Below, piece by piece: positions 1 to 10,013 of a stretch of 64,000 nucleotides of DNA (positions are counted from its first letter, which is position 1; every line of letters starts with the position of its first letter). Origin of the DNA: an uncultured Saprospiraceae bacterium (GTDB lineage: Bacteria > Bacteroidota > Bacteroidia > Chitinophagales > Saprospiraceae); assembly GCA_938045585.1 (NCBI GenBank), contig CALIAU010000011.1:62001-126000 (forward strand). The letters are read 5' to 3'. Position numbers and translations under genes: made by a program. The notes beneath the pieces are model-generated. The model was given only the letters and a program-made list of their open reading frames with translations, had not been told where the DNA came from and did not search any database.

Positions 1-127
1 GAGAGGGAAGGATTACCAAGACATCAAGAAGTTTGTGCGTGCTACCTTCCTCGATTTTGACTTCATGACGGACAAGCAGCTGGTAGAGTTGTTTAAGACA
101 AAAAGAAAGAAGAAGCCTGTAGCGTAA
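1..127 (+). CDS. C-terminal end of an unidentified protein (partial)
   Basis: The window opens inside a plus-strand reading frame (first full codon at base 2) that ends with TAA at 125-127. About 41 residues remain, rich in Lys/Arg at the end (last residues KTKRKKKPVA) and with no signal or membrane segment. The family cannot be told from this fragment. No terminator hairpin is obvious in the 79 bases before the convergent T9SS gene. Confidence 0.55.
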   Translation, partial: RGKDYQDIKKFVRATFLDFDFMTDKQLVELFKTKRKKKPVA

Positions 128-206
128 AACAATGGAAATGGACAAATAGCAATTTTTTAGTTGTGGATTACATATCCATTGTACTGTTTAAACTGACTTG
201 AATTTA

Positions 207-2840
207 TTATAGCTTAATAAACTTCTGTATTCCAAAAGTTCCAGATTGAGTAATACCCTTAAGTATATATACTCCAGAATCTAAGTGATTAATATAGATT
301 TTTTTGGTACCCAGATTTTCTATTATCCTCACAAGATTCCCATTTGCATTATATAATTCCATCCTCTCGAAGTTTTCAAGTGTATTTACTTGAATAAAGT
401 CTCTGGACGGATTTGGAAACAGCTCCATTGGTAAGAATTCTTTTACTTCTTTTATATGGGTGATTTCTCCTATGGTTGTGCTGGTGGTATTTGTGACTAT
501 TGGAAAATTAAAATCAAAAAAGATACTGGCTGTATTTGTAATCTCATCTCCTAGCTGCAGATCAGAACGAGTTTTAATCTTGAATGCTACAAAACCATCA
601 TTTAGATCATCCTCAAATGGCAGATTTATATCAATAAAATTAAAATGTAATTTATTTTTATTAATTTCTAATTCGACTGGATGGCTAGAGTCAAGTAATC
701 GCAATGATGAAACATCAAAACGAGATCTATCTAATACATCTGTAATAACAACATTTTCTGCGTTTGCTGTCCCTGTATTTTCAAATCGAATAAGATAGTG
801 CAGATATTCACCAATTAATTCTTCCTGTATAAAGGAACCTTGCAAACAAGTCTTGTCATTAGGATCAAATGAGTTTACCACTTCTTGATCTACACAGCTA
901 TAGTTGTTAGCTCTTTTAATATCGATGCCTAAAGGATAAACAATCCCTTTTATGTTGAGCAAATCACCAGAGTTCAGCGGAGGATGGTCCATCGGTGAAT
1001 TTAAGTTAAAGTCTGTATAAATTATCTGCGTTTGAAATGGTTGTAGGTTAACGTAATTCCAAAGTAATTTGTCCGTTTCCTCTCCAGATATTTCTGGGTC
1101 ACTTTGTAAAAAACGCATATATTCTGATGGGTAAATAAATTCGATCGTATCTGACACTGGAATACTTCCGTGGTTGCTAATCACAATTTTATAGGTGATA
1201 TCAAAACCTGGTCTTGCAATTTCCAAAGGTATTACCGTAATTTCTACATCTACTAAATCAAAATTTGGGCGAATGCAAAAACGTACATCTAGGTCTTGAG
1301 AATTCGTGTTTGTACTGATTACAATTGAATCTGGGCTAATTGTAAATTGATCTGAATTCTCAACTTCAGCTTTAATTGTATAGCCTGGACCGAAATTTGG
1401 TAATTCAAGACATCCACCATTATGAATTATATATTCTAAATCTGCATCTTCTTGTCTTACTACATATTTTATCTTGTTCACTAGTGTAGATTCATCATCA
1501 CAATTATCAGAATCATATTGCGATTTGCAAACTATTTTAGGAAAGGAACAATTATTAATGGAACCCCCATCAATGATGTCCCAGTTGTAGGCATCAGTCA
1601 AGAATTTACGCGCTGTTTCACCAAGGCAATATTTGGTGTTTTCTCCCGCATGAAATGAGACATCTGATTGCGGATTGCTTAAGACCCAAGATCTAAGTAA
1701 TGCGTCGTAGTTTTGGGTTGACATTCCTGCTTGCCAAAACATAATTCTCATGGTTGTCACTTTACTTATATCCCATCGACTGATATTCTGGTCAAAAGCA
1801 AGGGCCCAGGTAAACATAGATTCCATATTTACAACATTACTCACATCCCAATCTCCTATATCTTGGTTAAATACCTTATTACTACTAAACATTCCATCCA
1901 TATGAGTGACATTACTCACATCCCAATTTCCAATGTCTGAGTTAAATACAGTAGCACTGAACATATGGCTCATGGTGTCAACACTACTTACATCCCATTT
2001 GCTGATATCTTGGTTAAAAATCTTGTTTAGATAAAACATGCGTTCAGTAGTTTTTACACTGCCCATATCCCAATCTCCAATATTTTGATTAAAATCGAGT
2101 GTATTGTAAAACATATAACTCATGCGCGTAACATGGCTTACATCCCAATCATTTAAGTCTTGATTAAAATCTATTGCACTACTAAACATGCCATCCATAT
2201 TTGTAACACTACTTACATCCCAATCTCCAATGTCTTGATTAAAATTACGCGCAGCACCAAATATATGATCCATGTTTTTAACATTGCTCACATTCCAATT
2301 TCCTATGTCTTGATTAAATCTATTTGCAAAACCGAACATGAAAGACATATCTGTAATGTTGCTTACATCCCAATCTCCTATATCTTGATTAAAGCTTTCA
2401 CACCTGAAAAACATGTGACTTGTACTTTGTACTTTGGATAAATTTGGAGTGTCAGTAGCTAGGATAATTAAATTTTTGCAACCACTAAATGCGGACTCCA
2501 TAGATAGCCACTCTTGATCGCCCCATTGATCAACTGACATGAGTTGTTCCTTTTGAGGCGATGTGTCATCTATAAAAAGATGTGGGAATTCTCCAGTTAT
2601 GGAAACCTGATAAATGCCAAACGATGCATAGGTATGTTCAGCATCAGCGGCATGCTCAGTAGTAATGTTTCCATCTCCCCAGTCTACAGTATAGTTGTAA
2701 TTTTCTCCAGATGTTTTGATTGTTAGGGTAGGCTGATTACTAAAGGAAGCATTAATATCCCAAGATGTAATAAAGGCGGATTGGCTTATTAAAAAATTAG
2801 AAAAAGCAAAAATGAGGAGTGTAAGGATTAATTTATGCAT
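207..2840 (-). CDS. BspA-like DUF285 repeat surface protein with T9SS sorting domain
   Basis: Predicted cell-surface protein of about 877 residues. I start it at the Met at 2840 (MHKLILTLLIFAF), which gives a clean signal peptide; an upstream in-frame Met at 2891 would put 17 polar residues in front. After a PKD-like N-terminal segment (DWGDG, HTYASFG) come nine tandem units of about 25 residues with the core FNQDIGDWDVSNVTNM.GMF, encoded at roughly 1718-2393. This is the DUF285/BspA-type repeat. Then come beta-rich domains, a Bacteroidota repeat domain beginning SFDPNDK and containing YLIRFENTG and IFFDFNFPIVTN, and a type A T9SS sorting domain (LFPNPS...GVYILKG). The family is linked to adhesion and protein binding, but the ligand here is unknown. 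It is monocistronic and divergent from the EI24 gene. Confidence 0.88.
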   Translation of the reverse strand: MHKLILTLLIFAFSNFLISQSAFITSWDINASFSNQPTLTIKTSGENYNYTVDWGDGNITTEHAADAEHTYASFGIYQVSITGEFPHLFIDDTSPQKEQLMSVDQWGDQEWLSMESAFSGCKNLIILATDTPNLSKVQSTSHMFFRCESFNQDIGDWDVSNITDMSFMFGFANRFNQDIGNWNVSNVKNMDHIFGAARNFNQDIGDWDVSSVTNMDGMFSSAIDFNQDLNDWDVSHVTRMSYMFYNTLDFNQNIGDWDMGSVKTTERMFYLNKIFNQDISKWDVSSVDTMSHMFSATVFNSDIGNWDVSNVTHMDGMFSSNKVFNQDIGDWDVSNVVNMESMFTWALAFDQNISRWDISKVTTMRIMFWQAGMSTQNYDALLRSWVLSNPQSDVSFHAGENTKYCLGETARKFLTDAYNWDIIDGGSINNCSFPKIVCKSQYDSDNCDDESTLVNKIKYVVRQEDADLEYIIHNGGCLELPNFGPGYTIKAEVENSDQFTISPDSIVISTNTNSQDLDVRFCIRPNFDLVDVEITVIPLEIARPGFDITYKIVISNHGSIPVSDTIEFIYPSEYMRFLQSDPEISGEETDKLLWNYVNLQPFQTQIIYTDFNLNSPMDHPPLNSGDLLNIKGIVYPLGIDIKRANNYSCVDQEVVNSFDPNDKTCLQGSFIQEELIGEYLHYLIRFENTGTANAENVVITDVLDRSRFDVSSLRLLDSSHPVELEINKNKLHFNFIDINLPFEDDLNDGFVAFKIKTRSDLQLGDEITNTASIFFDFNFPIVTNTTSTTIGEITHIKEVKEFLPMELFPNPSRDFIQVNTLENFERMELYNANGNLVRIIENLGTKKIYINHLDSGVYILKGITQSGTFGIQKFIKL

Positions 2841-3021
2841 TGTTTTATGGTAAGTACCTTCTAATTTATTAAATAATAAACTGATACACAAGGAATAGCG
2901 AAGTCAATTCGCTATATCACTATTGTCCATTATTCATTATTTTTGTTTTCGTCGATAATACGCAAAAAGCTATCGAATATTAGTCCATAGTTAATATTTA
3001 GACCATACCTTTAGCTGTATC

Positions 3022-3756
3022 ATGATAAGTCAAGCAATCAGATCACTCGGGTATTACTTCAAAGCGATTCCATTAATAAGTGAATTACGCTTATGGAAAT
3101 ATGTCCTTCTTTCTGCACTGATAAGTTTATTAGTTGCAGGTGCTTCCTTTTATTCTTCTGGTCTCATTGGAGAATTTATAGCTGACTTTCTCGGTAGTTT
3201 TTACAAATGGGAAACAGGTTCTGGAATTTTTAGTTCGGTCACAAAATGGCTGACCACCATCCTAACGGGGCTCTCTTTTCTATTCTTGCTCCGCTATATC
3301 TTATTGGTGATCCTAGCACCGCTGATGAGTTTTTTGAGTGAGGAAGTGGAAGAAAAATATACGGGTGCATCATTAAATTCAGGCTTTAGTTTTTCGCGCA
3401 CTGCGAAAGAAATGATTAGAGGTCTGCGTATGGCGCTTAGAAATATCACTCGGGAGTTATTATTTACAGCCCTCTTTTTTGCGCTTGGCTTTATTCCCAT
3501 ATTTACTCCCTTTTCCTTGGTAGCCATTTTTCTAGTGCAGGCCTATTATGCAGGGTTTGGAAATACCGATTATTATTTAGAACGACACATGGGTTTACGC
3601 GAATCTGCTCGCACTGTTAAGCAGAATAAGGGTTTGGCATTAGGGAATGGAAGTATTTATTTAGGCTTACTTCTTATCCCTGTGGTTGGGGTGATTTTTG
3701 GACCTGTGTTGGCAACGATCAGTGCAACGGTGCATGCGATTGAGGATGAGCTGTAA
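3022..3756 (+). CDS. EI24 domain (CysZ-like) membrane protein
   Basis: 244-residue integral membrane protein. The N-terminal sequence (FKAIPLISELRLWKYVL) followed by several hydrophobic helices and a conserved middle (LLRYILLVILAPLMSFLSEEVEEK) matches the EI24/etoposide-induced 2.4 family, which includes the bacterial sulfate transporter CysZ. There are about four to six membrane segments. No sulfate assimilation genes are nearby, so a sulfate role is not supported by context and the substrate is unknown. The start ATG at 3022 is preceded by TACCTTTA, one mismatch from the Bacteroidota -7 element TANNTTTG. Confidence 0.85.
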   Translation: MISQAIRSLGYYFKAIPLISELRLWKYVLLSALISLLVAGASFYSSGLIGEFIADFLGSFYKWETGSGIFSSVTKWLTTILTGLSFLFLLRYILLVILAPLMSFLSEEVEEKYTGASLNSGFSFSRTAKEMIRGLRMALRNITRELLFTALFFALGFIPIFTPFSLVAIFLVQAYYAGFGNTDYYLERHMGLRESARTVKQNKGLALGNGSIYLGLLLIPVVGVIFGPVLATISATVHAIEDEL

Positions 3757-4107
3757 GTAGGACTAAACGGACTCAACAGACTCAACGGACTGATAGACGA
3801 ACGGCTTGCCTGCGTGTGCAAGCAAGTAGGACTGAACGGACTAAGTGGATTGGAACGGACGGAGAGATGAAGAGATGAAGAGCTTGCCTGCGTGCGCATG
3901 CAGGCAGGATGAAGAGACATTGTGCAGGAGCGACGTGCTCTTTGTGCTTGGCGTGAAACCATCGAACCACGAAGCCACGATGATGCGAAGAGATTAGATT
4001 TAAAGAACGAATAGTCTGGGGTACTAGAATTTCAAACCTGCCTGCACGGGGAACGCAGGCAGATATTGAATTTTTGTTTTACTCAAGAAAAAGGACAATC
4101 TATATAT
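3757..4107. repeat. Gene-free convergent spacer with short tandem repeats and GCAGGCA hairpins
   Basis: 350 bases between convergent stop codons without a believable gene. Seen directly: a 9-bp tandem unit (GGACTCAAC type) at 3760-3795; a direct copy of AAGTAGGACTRAACGGACT at about 3755-3773 and 3825-3843; AGAGATGA twice at 3863-3878; and three GC-rich hairpins in an AT-rich setting. The hairpins are 3804-3823 (6-bp stem), 3885-3906 (7-bp stem TGCCTGC/GCAGGCA) and 4038-4062 (8-bp stem CTGCCTGC/GCAGGCAG). The last resembles the inner hairpin of the intergenic element at 29664-29750. The region could serve as a bidirectional terminator; it also looks like decayed repeat DNA. Confidence 0.7.
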
Positions 4108-6288
4108 TTAGTTAATAATCAACTTTCCTGTTTCTACACGTCCATCTTCAGAAATAATCTTTAAAATGTACACGCCTGTCTGTAGGTTTTCTTGGATAGG
4201 GATCTTAGCTGATTCTACCACGCCTTCTTGAACGACTTGTCCTTTTATGTCAATCAAATTATATTGCTCCTTGCGATTTTCAAATCCGCTGACTAAGAGG
4301 GACTGTCCACTTTGTATTGGGTTCGGGTTCAAGACGAGTGTATTGCCAATAAGAACTTCCTTGGTACTTGTTGGAAGAAAGTTTTCTCCTACAGTATGGA
4401 AGGTCGTGTTTGTTATCACTGGTTCGTTGAAATCGAAGTAGATGGCTGCCGTATTTTCAATTACAGTTTCTAGATCTACGTCGATGTTTTGGGCAATCGT
4501 GAATTCAAAATAGCCATTGGAAGCAGGTTCGTTTACGAAGCTATCTGGCAACATAATATTATCAAATGTAAACTGTAGGCTTCTACCAGTAATATCCAGT
4601 TGATAGGGGTGACTACTGGCACCGGGTTTAAGCGTACGCATATCTAGATGTTCTGAAATTTCATCTGTGACTACGACCTTGAATGCCGTGTCTGTTCCGG
4701 TGTTTTGGAATCGAATGAGATAATGTAAGTCAATATTTCTTTCTATGTAATGCTGCTCTCCATAACCATTCGGGAAGCCTTGTTTATCATTCGGGTCAAA
4801 GGATCCAATAATTTCTTGACAGAGTTCATCGTAGCTATCTCCATAGTCCGCGACAGGAAAGTTAAGATGAAAGCCAGTTGTAAACTCATCTGTAGTGCTA
4901 CAGGCTTCTACTGTTGCACTTGGAAGATTGTTCCAGGGGTGCGCTTCTGCTTGTTGGGTCTGAACTCTATAGGTGTTTCCATCTGCAGGGAAAACAAGTT
5001 CGCGACTTTCCCCCTCTGCTAATAAGAAGCTACCTGAACCAGAGTATTCTCCGTTTTTAATAATCTCATAGTTGAGGGAGTTTAACATAGGACTTTCGCT
5101 ATCATTTGTTATATCAAACTGGATCTCTCCATCTTCACAATTTCCAGTCACTACAATATTGGATCCATCCCAATTGGCATTTGTAGGAATACAGTTTCTA
5201 TCAAATGGGAATATATTAGCCTGCGAACAAATGGTCATTCCTAATTCACCATCACAACTTAGCTCTGCTACATATTTAAATTGATTGCATTCTCCAGTTT
5301 CAAGTAGGCCAATATCAAAGGTGTAGTTGTTGCCGTTTGAGGTGAAAGGCATATCACTTGATATGATTGTTAATAGGGGGTCTAGAGTGATTTCGATATA
5401 GGCATCTAAGGCATCTATACTTCCTAGGTTACAATAATTCACTGTGTAGTTATTTTCAAAACATCTACGTACTAAAGGACTGGAAATATCTACAGTAAGT
5501 AGGGTACAATCTTCTGTGGCTTGGACTGGCAGGTCTAATAAAAATGATTCATCATAATCAGTAATGTCTATGTCCACCTGTCCTGAACAATTATTCCAAA
5601 TAAAAGAAGGTGGTACGACTTCTACGACATAGTCCCCTGTATCTAAGAATAGATTATACCTACCGTCAAAACCTGTATAGGTAGTTCTTGTGTACGCAGG
5701 TTTTGTTGCAGTGATTTGGAAGCCTGCCATGGTTTGTTCGTCAGAGTCCACTAAGCAATTCTCATTGTCATCTGCCGCTACTGTACCCGATACAAGACTG
5801 GTAGGGGTAGGTTCGAGTGAAAGGCCAATTACTACTGTTTCTTCATTTTCTAAATATAACTTTAGGGTGGCACAGGTACTTGCTTGTACATGTACGGATG
5901 GAATAGTTATACCAGTTGTAGCACCTTCGGCCATTTGAATTACTTCATCTACATTGTTGCAGATAAGAAGTGCAAGTGCTCCAGCGGTTTGCGCATTCAG
6001 TACTTTTAATCCAAATTCGCAATCACCGCGATCTGCGAACGCAATTTTACCGCTTAAATCATTTACGTCCTCGCAGGCAAGCGTGTCTATCCCGTTTGTA
6101 GCCGCAGCTAGTTCGCCGTAGATAGGGGCAAGAACAGATGGACCAAAGGTAGCACCTCCAAATTCTGTTGATGGAATACTTTCATAGATGGGAGTGACAA
6201 TGTTTAAAAATATATCTTGATTGGCTGTTTGGCTATACGCAAGACTCGTGCAAATGCTTAACATGCAAAATGTGATTAGTTTTTTCAT
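4108..6288 (-). CDS. Secreted PA-domain protein with T9SS sorting domain
   Basis: 726 residues with a signal peptide (cleavage near LAYSQ). Residues of about 60-155 form a PA (protease-associated) domain: IAFADRGDCEFGLKV followed by GALALLICNN and IPSVHV. Next is a carboxypeptidase-regulatory/SdrD-B-like domain (GFDGRYNLFLDTGDYVV), then DUF11-like beta domains. Then comes the same SFDPNDK...YLIRFQNTGTD...IYFDFNEPVITN domain found in the protein at 207-2840, and a type A T9SS sorting domain at the end (LNPNPI...GVYILKI). No protease catalytic domain is visible, so it is an adhesin or structural surface protein rather than a peptidase. Monocistronic. Confidence 0.85.
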   Translation of the reverse strand: MKKLITFCMLSICTSLAYSQTANQDIFLNIVTPIYESIPSTEFGGATFGPSVLAPIYGELAAATNGIDTLACEDVNDLSGKIAFADRGDCEFGLKVLNAQTAGALALLICNNVDEVIQMAEGATTGITIPSVHVQASTCATLKLYLENEETVVIGLSLEPTPTSLVSGTVAADDNENCLVDSDEQTMAGFQITATKPAYTRTTYTGFDGRYNLFLDTGDYVVEVVPPSFIWNNCSGQVDIDITDYDESFLLDLPVQATEDCTLLTVDISSPLVRRCFENNYTVNYCNLGSIDALDAYIEITLDPLLTIISSDMPFTSNGNNYTFDIGLLETGECNQFKYVAELSCDGELGMTICSQANIFPFDRNCIPTNANWDGSNIVVTGNCEDGEIQFDITNDSESPMLNSLNYEIIKNGEYSGSGSFLLAEGESRELVFPADGNTYRVQTQQAEAHPWNNLPSATVEACSTTDEFTTGFHLNFPVADYGDSYDELCQEIIGSFDPNDKQGFPNGYGEQHYIERNIDLHYLIRFQNTGTDTAFKVVVTDEISEHLDMRTLKPGASSHPYQLDITGRSLQFTFDNIMLPDSFVNEPASNGYFEFTIAQNIDVDLETVIENTAAIYFDFNEPVITNTTFHTVGENFLPTSTKEVLIGNTLVLNPNPIQSGQSLLVSGFENRKEQYNLIDIKGQVVQEGVVESAKIPIQENLQTGVYILKIISEDGRVETGKLIIN

Positions 6289-6377
6289 TCGAGAAATTGT
6301 TTTGATTAGAATGCTTAGTGCTTGTTTCCGCTTGGTGCAATTCTAAAATACGCATTTTCTAATGAAATCCTTAAGCC

Positions 6378-9242
6378 CTAAGCCTTCACCACGACATTTA
6401 CCATCTTTCCTGGAATGACAATCACCTTGACGATTTCTTTTCCCTCTGTCCACTTGATGATTTGTGCATCTTCTTTTGCCGCTGCTTCGAGATCTTCTTT
6501 ACTCATGTCAGGAGAGACGGATAGTTCGGAACGTTTCTTTCCATTCACGCAAAGAGGGACAGCGATCGAACTACTCGTTAGATACTTTTCCTCATGTTGT
6601 GGATAGGTATTTGTGTGCACGGAATCATCGTGTCCTAATTTTGCATGTATCTCTTCTGTTATGTAAGGCGCAAAAGGAGCAAGAAGAATATTGAGTGGAG
6701 AAAGAATTTCCCTTTTGTTGCAATTCAGTTTTCTTAATTTATTTACACAGATCATAAATTGACTGACTGCTGTGTTAAAAGAAAACTTCTCTATGTCAGC
6801 ATTTATTTTTTTTATGCTTTCGTGCAGGACTTTTAATTCGTCTTCATTTACAGCCTCTTCAGATACATTAAATGAATTATCATCATTATGGAAGAGTCGC
6901 CAATATTTTTTGACAAATTTTGATACACCTTCAATACCTTGAATATCCCAGGGTTTGGATTGCTCGATGGGGCCAAGAAACATTTCATACATACGGAAGC
7001 AGTCTGCTCCATATTCTTCTACCACGTGATCTGGGTTGATGACGTTGAATTTAGATTTTGACATTTTGCCCACCTCTGAAAGCGTTAAGAAGTGGCTTTC
7101 GGTAGCATCTGCAATAGGAGTAAATTTACCAGACTGGTAGGTTCCTTTAGAACATACGAACTTTGCATTTTTGTAGGCAGGTCTCCAAGCAATGAAGTTA
7201 TCTATGCCTTTTTTGTTTATGTAGGAATCTTTAGAGCCATAATCAGTGACGTAGTCCACATGGATAGGAATTTTCACATATTCTACACCATCATTTAGTT
7301 TTGCAATGCCCGCGCAATGAAAGACGCTTTCTCCATTTTCTTTTTCCTTGAGCATATATAGAAACTCGATTACACCCTGAATCATACCCTGATTAATCAG
7401 TTTTTTAAATGGTTCAGTGGTAGGGACGAGGTCTTTGTCAAATAGAAATTTGTGCCAGAAACGCGCATACATAAGGTGCGCAACTGCGTGTTCGGCTCCA
7501 CCCACGTACAGGTCTACATCCTGCCAATAATCAATGTTTTCTTTCTTAGCAAATTCGTCTGGATTATTAGGATCCATATAGCGTAGATAGTACCATGAAG
7601 ATCCTGCTACTGCTGGCATAACATCTGTTTCTCTAGAATAGTTGTTTTCTAGCTCTACCCAATCTTTTAAACGAGACAGAGGTGCTTCTCCGCCCTGACC
7701 TGGTTTGAAGTCATCTGTATCTGGGAGGGCAAGGGGGAGTTGTTCAAGAGATAGTGTCTCTGGGATATCTTCTTCGTTATAAACGACAGGGAAGGGTTCT
7801 CCCCAGTATCTCTGTCGTGAGAAATTGGCATCTCTTAATTTGTAATTTATTCTTCGTTTACCCAGATTCAATTCTTCCATTTTTTGCAACATAGTCGCTA
7901 TGGCTTCTTTTACGGAGAGACCATTTAAGAACTCCGAATTAATCATCTTGCCAAGCTTATCAGACATACCTGCATCTGGAAATTCTGACTTATCTACAAC
8001 AGGTATTATCTCTAGACCAAATTTTAAGGCAAAGGCATTGTCTCTTTCGTCATCACTCGGTACTGCCATGATAGCGCCTGTACCATAATCCTTAAGTACA
8101 TATTCTGCGATCCATATAGGGACCTTTTTCTGCGTAAAGGGGTTGATGGCAAAGCTTCCAAGAGCAGTGCCCGTCACTTCTTTGTTGCTCATTCGTTCTA
8201 ATTCAGACTTAGAGCTGACATAGTCTACATAGGTCTCTACTGCTTCTTTATTATCTGGATGCGTGAGTTTTTCTACGAGCGGATGTTTTGGAGCAAGTAC
8301 CATATAGGTAGCTCCAAAAATTGTATCTGGACGTGTTGTAAATATTTCTATATGCTCGTCGGAATCTGCTACCGCAAAAGACATACTTGCTCCTTCAGAG
8401 CGACCTATCCAATTGCGTTGTATAGCTTTCAGAGCATCTGACCAATCCAGCGTATCAAGATCATTCAATAAGCGTTCTGCATAGGCTGTGATCCGCAGAT
8501 ACCATTGCGTCATTGCTTTTTGTTCGACAGGATGGCCACCACGTTCAGACACACCATCTTTTACCTGATCATTGGCAAGTACGGTACCTAATTCTTCACA
8601 CCAGTTAACGTAGCCTATCTTTCTAAACGCAAGTCTATAATTTGTTAGCACAGCATCTTGTTCCTTAGCAGAATACGCATTCCACTCTGCGGCAGTAAAT
8701 TCGTCTGGATGTTCGTTGGCCGCATTGACCTTTGTATTTCCGTTTTTGCTAAACTCCGAAATAAGCTCAGAGATTGGAAGAGCTTTGTTAGCTGTGTTGT
8801 CATAGTAGTGTGCAAACAGTTGGGTAAAGATCCATTGGGTCCATTTATAGTAATCCGGTTTGCAGGTACATACCTCACGACTCCAGTCAAAAGAAAATCC
8901 TAGTTTGTTTAGCTGCTCCTTGTAGCGAAGCATATTCTGTTCTGTAGAAACAGCAGGATGAATTCCTGTTTGCAGTGCATATTCTTCTGCGGGCAGACCA
9001 AAGGCATCAAAGCCAATGGGATGTAGTACATTAAAACCTTTGAGACGTTTGAAACGTGCATAGATATCAGAGGCGATATAACCAAGAGGATGACCCACAT
9101 GTAAGCCAGCGCCGGAGGGATAGGGGAACATATCTAGCACATAGTACTTAGGTTTGTCCGAGTTGTTTTCAATCTTATAAAGCTTGCTCTCTTCCCAATG
9201 CTTTCTCCATTTCTCTTCCGTTTCAATATGCTTGTATTCCAT
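6378..9242 (-). CDS. leuS: Leucine--tRNA ligase
   Basis: 954-residue class Ia aminoacyl-tRNA synthetase that charges tRNA-Leu in the cytoplasm. The HIGH-type motif lies in PYPSGAGLHVGHPLGY (residue ~45) and the KMSKS motif in VGKMSKSKFN. A CP1 editing domain is present (TTRPDTIFGATYMV) and the zinc-free catalytic core is intact. It is about 90 residues longer than the E. coli enzyme because of an insertion between GMIQGVIEFLY and the KMSKS loop, as is common in Bacteroidota. The gene follows the lipoprotein gene at 9249-9920 after only 6 bases, so the two are probably cotranscribed. Confidence 0.97.
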   Translation of the reverse strand: MEYKHIETEEKWRKHWEESKLYKIENNSDKPKYYVLDMFPYPSGAGLHVGHPLGYIASDIYARFKRLKGFNVLHPIGFDAFGLPAEEYALQTGIHPAVSTEQNMLRYKEQLNKLGFSFDWSREVCTCKPDYYKWTQWIFTQLFAHYYDNTANKALPISELISEFSKNGNTKVNAANEHPDEFTAAEWNAYSAKEQDAVLTNYRLAFRKIGYVNWCEELGTVLANDQVKDGVSERGGHPVEQKAMTQWYLRITAYAERLLNDLDTLDWSDALKAIQRNWIGRSEGASMSFAVADSDEHIEIFTTRPDTIFGATYMVLAPKHPLVEKLTHPDNKEAVETYVDYVSSKSELERMSNKEVTGTALGSFAINPFTQKKVPIWIAEYVLKDYGTGAIMAVPSDDERDNAFALKFGLEIIPVVDKSEFPDAGMSDKLGKMINSEFLNGLSVKEAIATMLQKMEELNLGKRRINYKLRDANFSRQRYWGEPFPVVYNEEDIPETLSLEQLPLALPDTDDFKPGQGGEAPLSRLKDWVELENNYSRETDVMPAVAGSSWYYLRYMDPNNPDEFAKKENIDYWQDVDLYVGGAEHAVAHLMYARFWHKFLFDKDLVPTTEPFKKLINQGMIQGVIEFLYMLKEKENGESVFHCAGIAKLNDGVEYVKIPIHVDYVTDYGSKDSYINKKGIDNFIAWRPAYKNAKFVCSKGTYQSGKFTPIADATESHFLTLSEVGKMSKSKFNVINPDHVVEEYGADCFRMYEMFLGPIEQSKPWDIQGIEGVSKFVKKYWRLFHNDDNSFNVSEEAVNEDELKVLHESIKKINADIEKFSFNTAVSQFMICVNKLRKLNCNKREILSPLNILLAPFAPYITEEIHAKLGHDDSVHTNTYPQHEEKYLTSSSIAVPLCVNGKKRSELSVSPDMSKEDLEAAAKEDAQIIKWTEGKEIVKVIVIPGKMVNVVVKA

Positions 9243-9248
9243 CTACTC

Positions 9249-9920
9249 CTAGTTTTCGGCCTTTTTTAATATTCTTCTTGACTTGATATAATAACGTGCA
9301 GGTTTGTCATTGACAAAGCCCCATTTTTCTACCCATTTTCCTTCTTTGTCTTTTTGGGAGATATTGAAATATTCCTTGACGATGATTTTGCCACTTCCAT
9401 CCTTGGTAGTTACTGAGGTTTCGTTCCCAGCCTCATCAAAGGTAAAGTTGTATTCTCTTTGTAGGAAATTATCTGAAGAACGCAGGTACTTGGTGATTCT
9501 ATTTCCGTTCTCGTCATATTCAAATTCTTCGATACGCAGCATAGCATCATTGGATGCATCAAAACCAATTTTACGTGTGAGCTTGTCGTCACCATCATAG
9601 AGCATTTTATAATAGCTCAGTAGGGAGTCTCTACCATCGTAGAAGTTTGATTTCTCTGGTGTGTTGTTTAGTTTTTTGACTAGAAATTTTTCGATACCCT
9701 TGATTGTCTTGTCCTTATTGTACTGAATTTTCTGTTCCATCTTCTTGTCTGGAGAATAGAGTTCAGATTCTGAAAATAAGATCTCACCAATTTTGTTTTC
9801 TTTTTCTCCTTGGATCACACTATGGATTTCCATTATCTCTTCTGTGTAGGTGCGGTCCTGGGTACAGGAAAGCATAACGGAGAAACAAAAAAACACGACA
9901 GCTATTGCTCTGAAATTCAT
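9249..9920 (-). CDS. Predicted lipoprotein with YD/MORN-like repeat pattern
   Basis: 223 residues. The signal peptide ends in the lipobox VMLSC (Cys ~19), so it is probably a lipoprotein of the periplasm or outer membrane. The body is hydrophilic, with repeated units of the form YDENGNRITKYL and FDEAGNETSVTTKDGSGK, similar to the YD/RHS-type or toxin-antitoxin MORN-like beta repeats of many Bacteroidota lipoproteins. Function is unknown. It lies directly upstream of leuS on the same strand (6 bp). Confidence 0.75.
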   Translation of the reverse strand: MNFRAIAVVFFCFSVMLSCTQDRTYTEEIMEIHSVIQGEKENKIGEILFSESELYSPDKKMEQKIQYNKDKTIKGIEKFLVKKLNNTPEKSNFYDGRDSLLSYYKMLYDGDDKLTRKIGFDASNDAMLRIEEFEYDENGNRITKYLRSSDNFLQREYNFTFDEAGNETSVTTKDGSGKIIVKEYFNISQKDKEGKWVEKWGFVNDKPARYYIKSRRILKKAEN

Positions 9921-10013
9921 TATTTTAAATTGAGCCGTAAAATTAGTCTAGTCAAGGCATATAAACGAAGAATGGCTAGGCAAAATCGTGTAATAATTGC
10001 CTACAGGAATGGT

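Noticed and set aside
1718-2393. Regular ~75-bp repeats that might suggest a CRISPR array
   Set aside because: They lie in one long reading frame, code for DUF285 units and have no unique spacers.
3657-3970. Minus-strand frames rich in Arg, Ser and His over the EI24 gene end and the repeat spacer
   Set aside because: They are products of the short tandem repeats read in other frames, with no start context or protein-like pattern.
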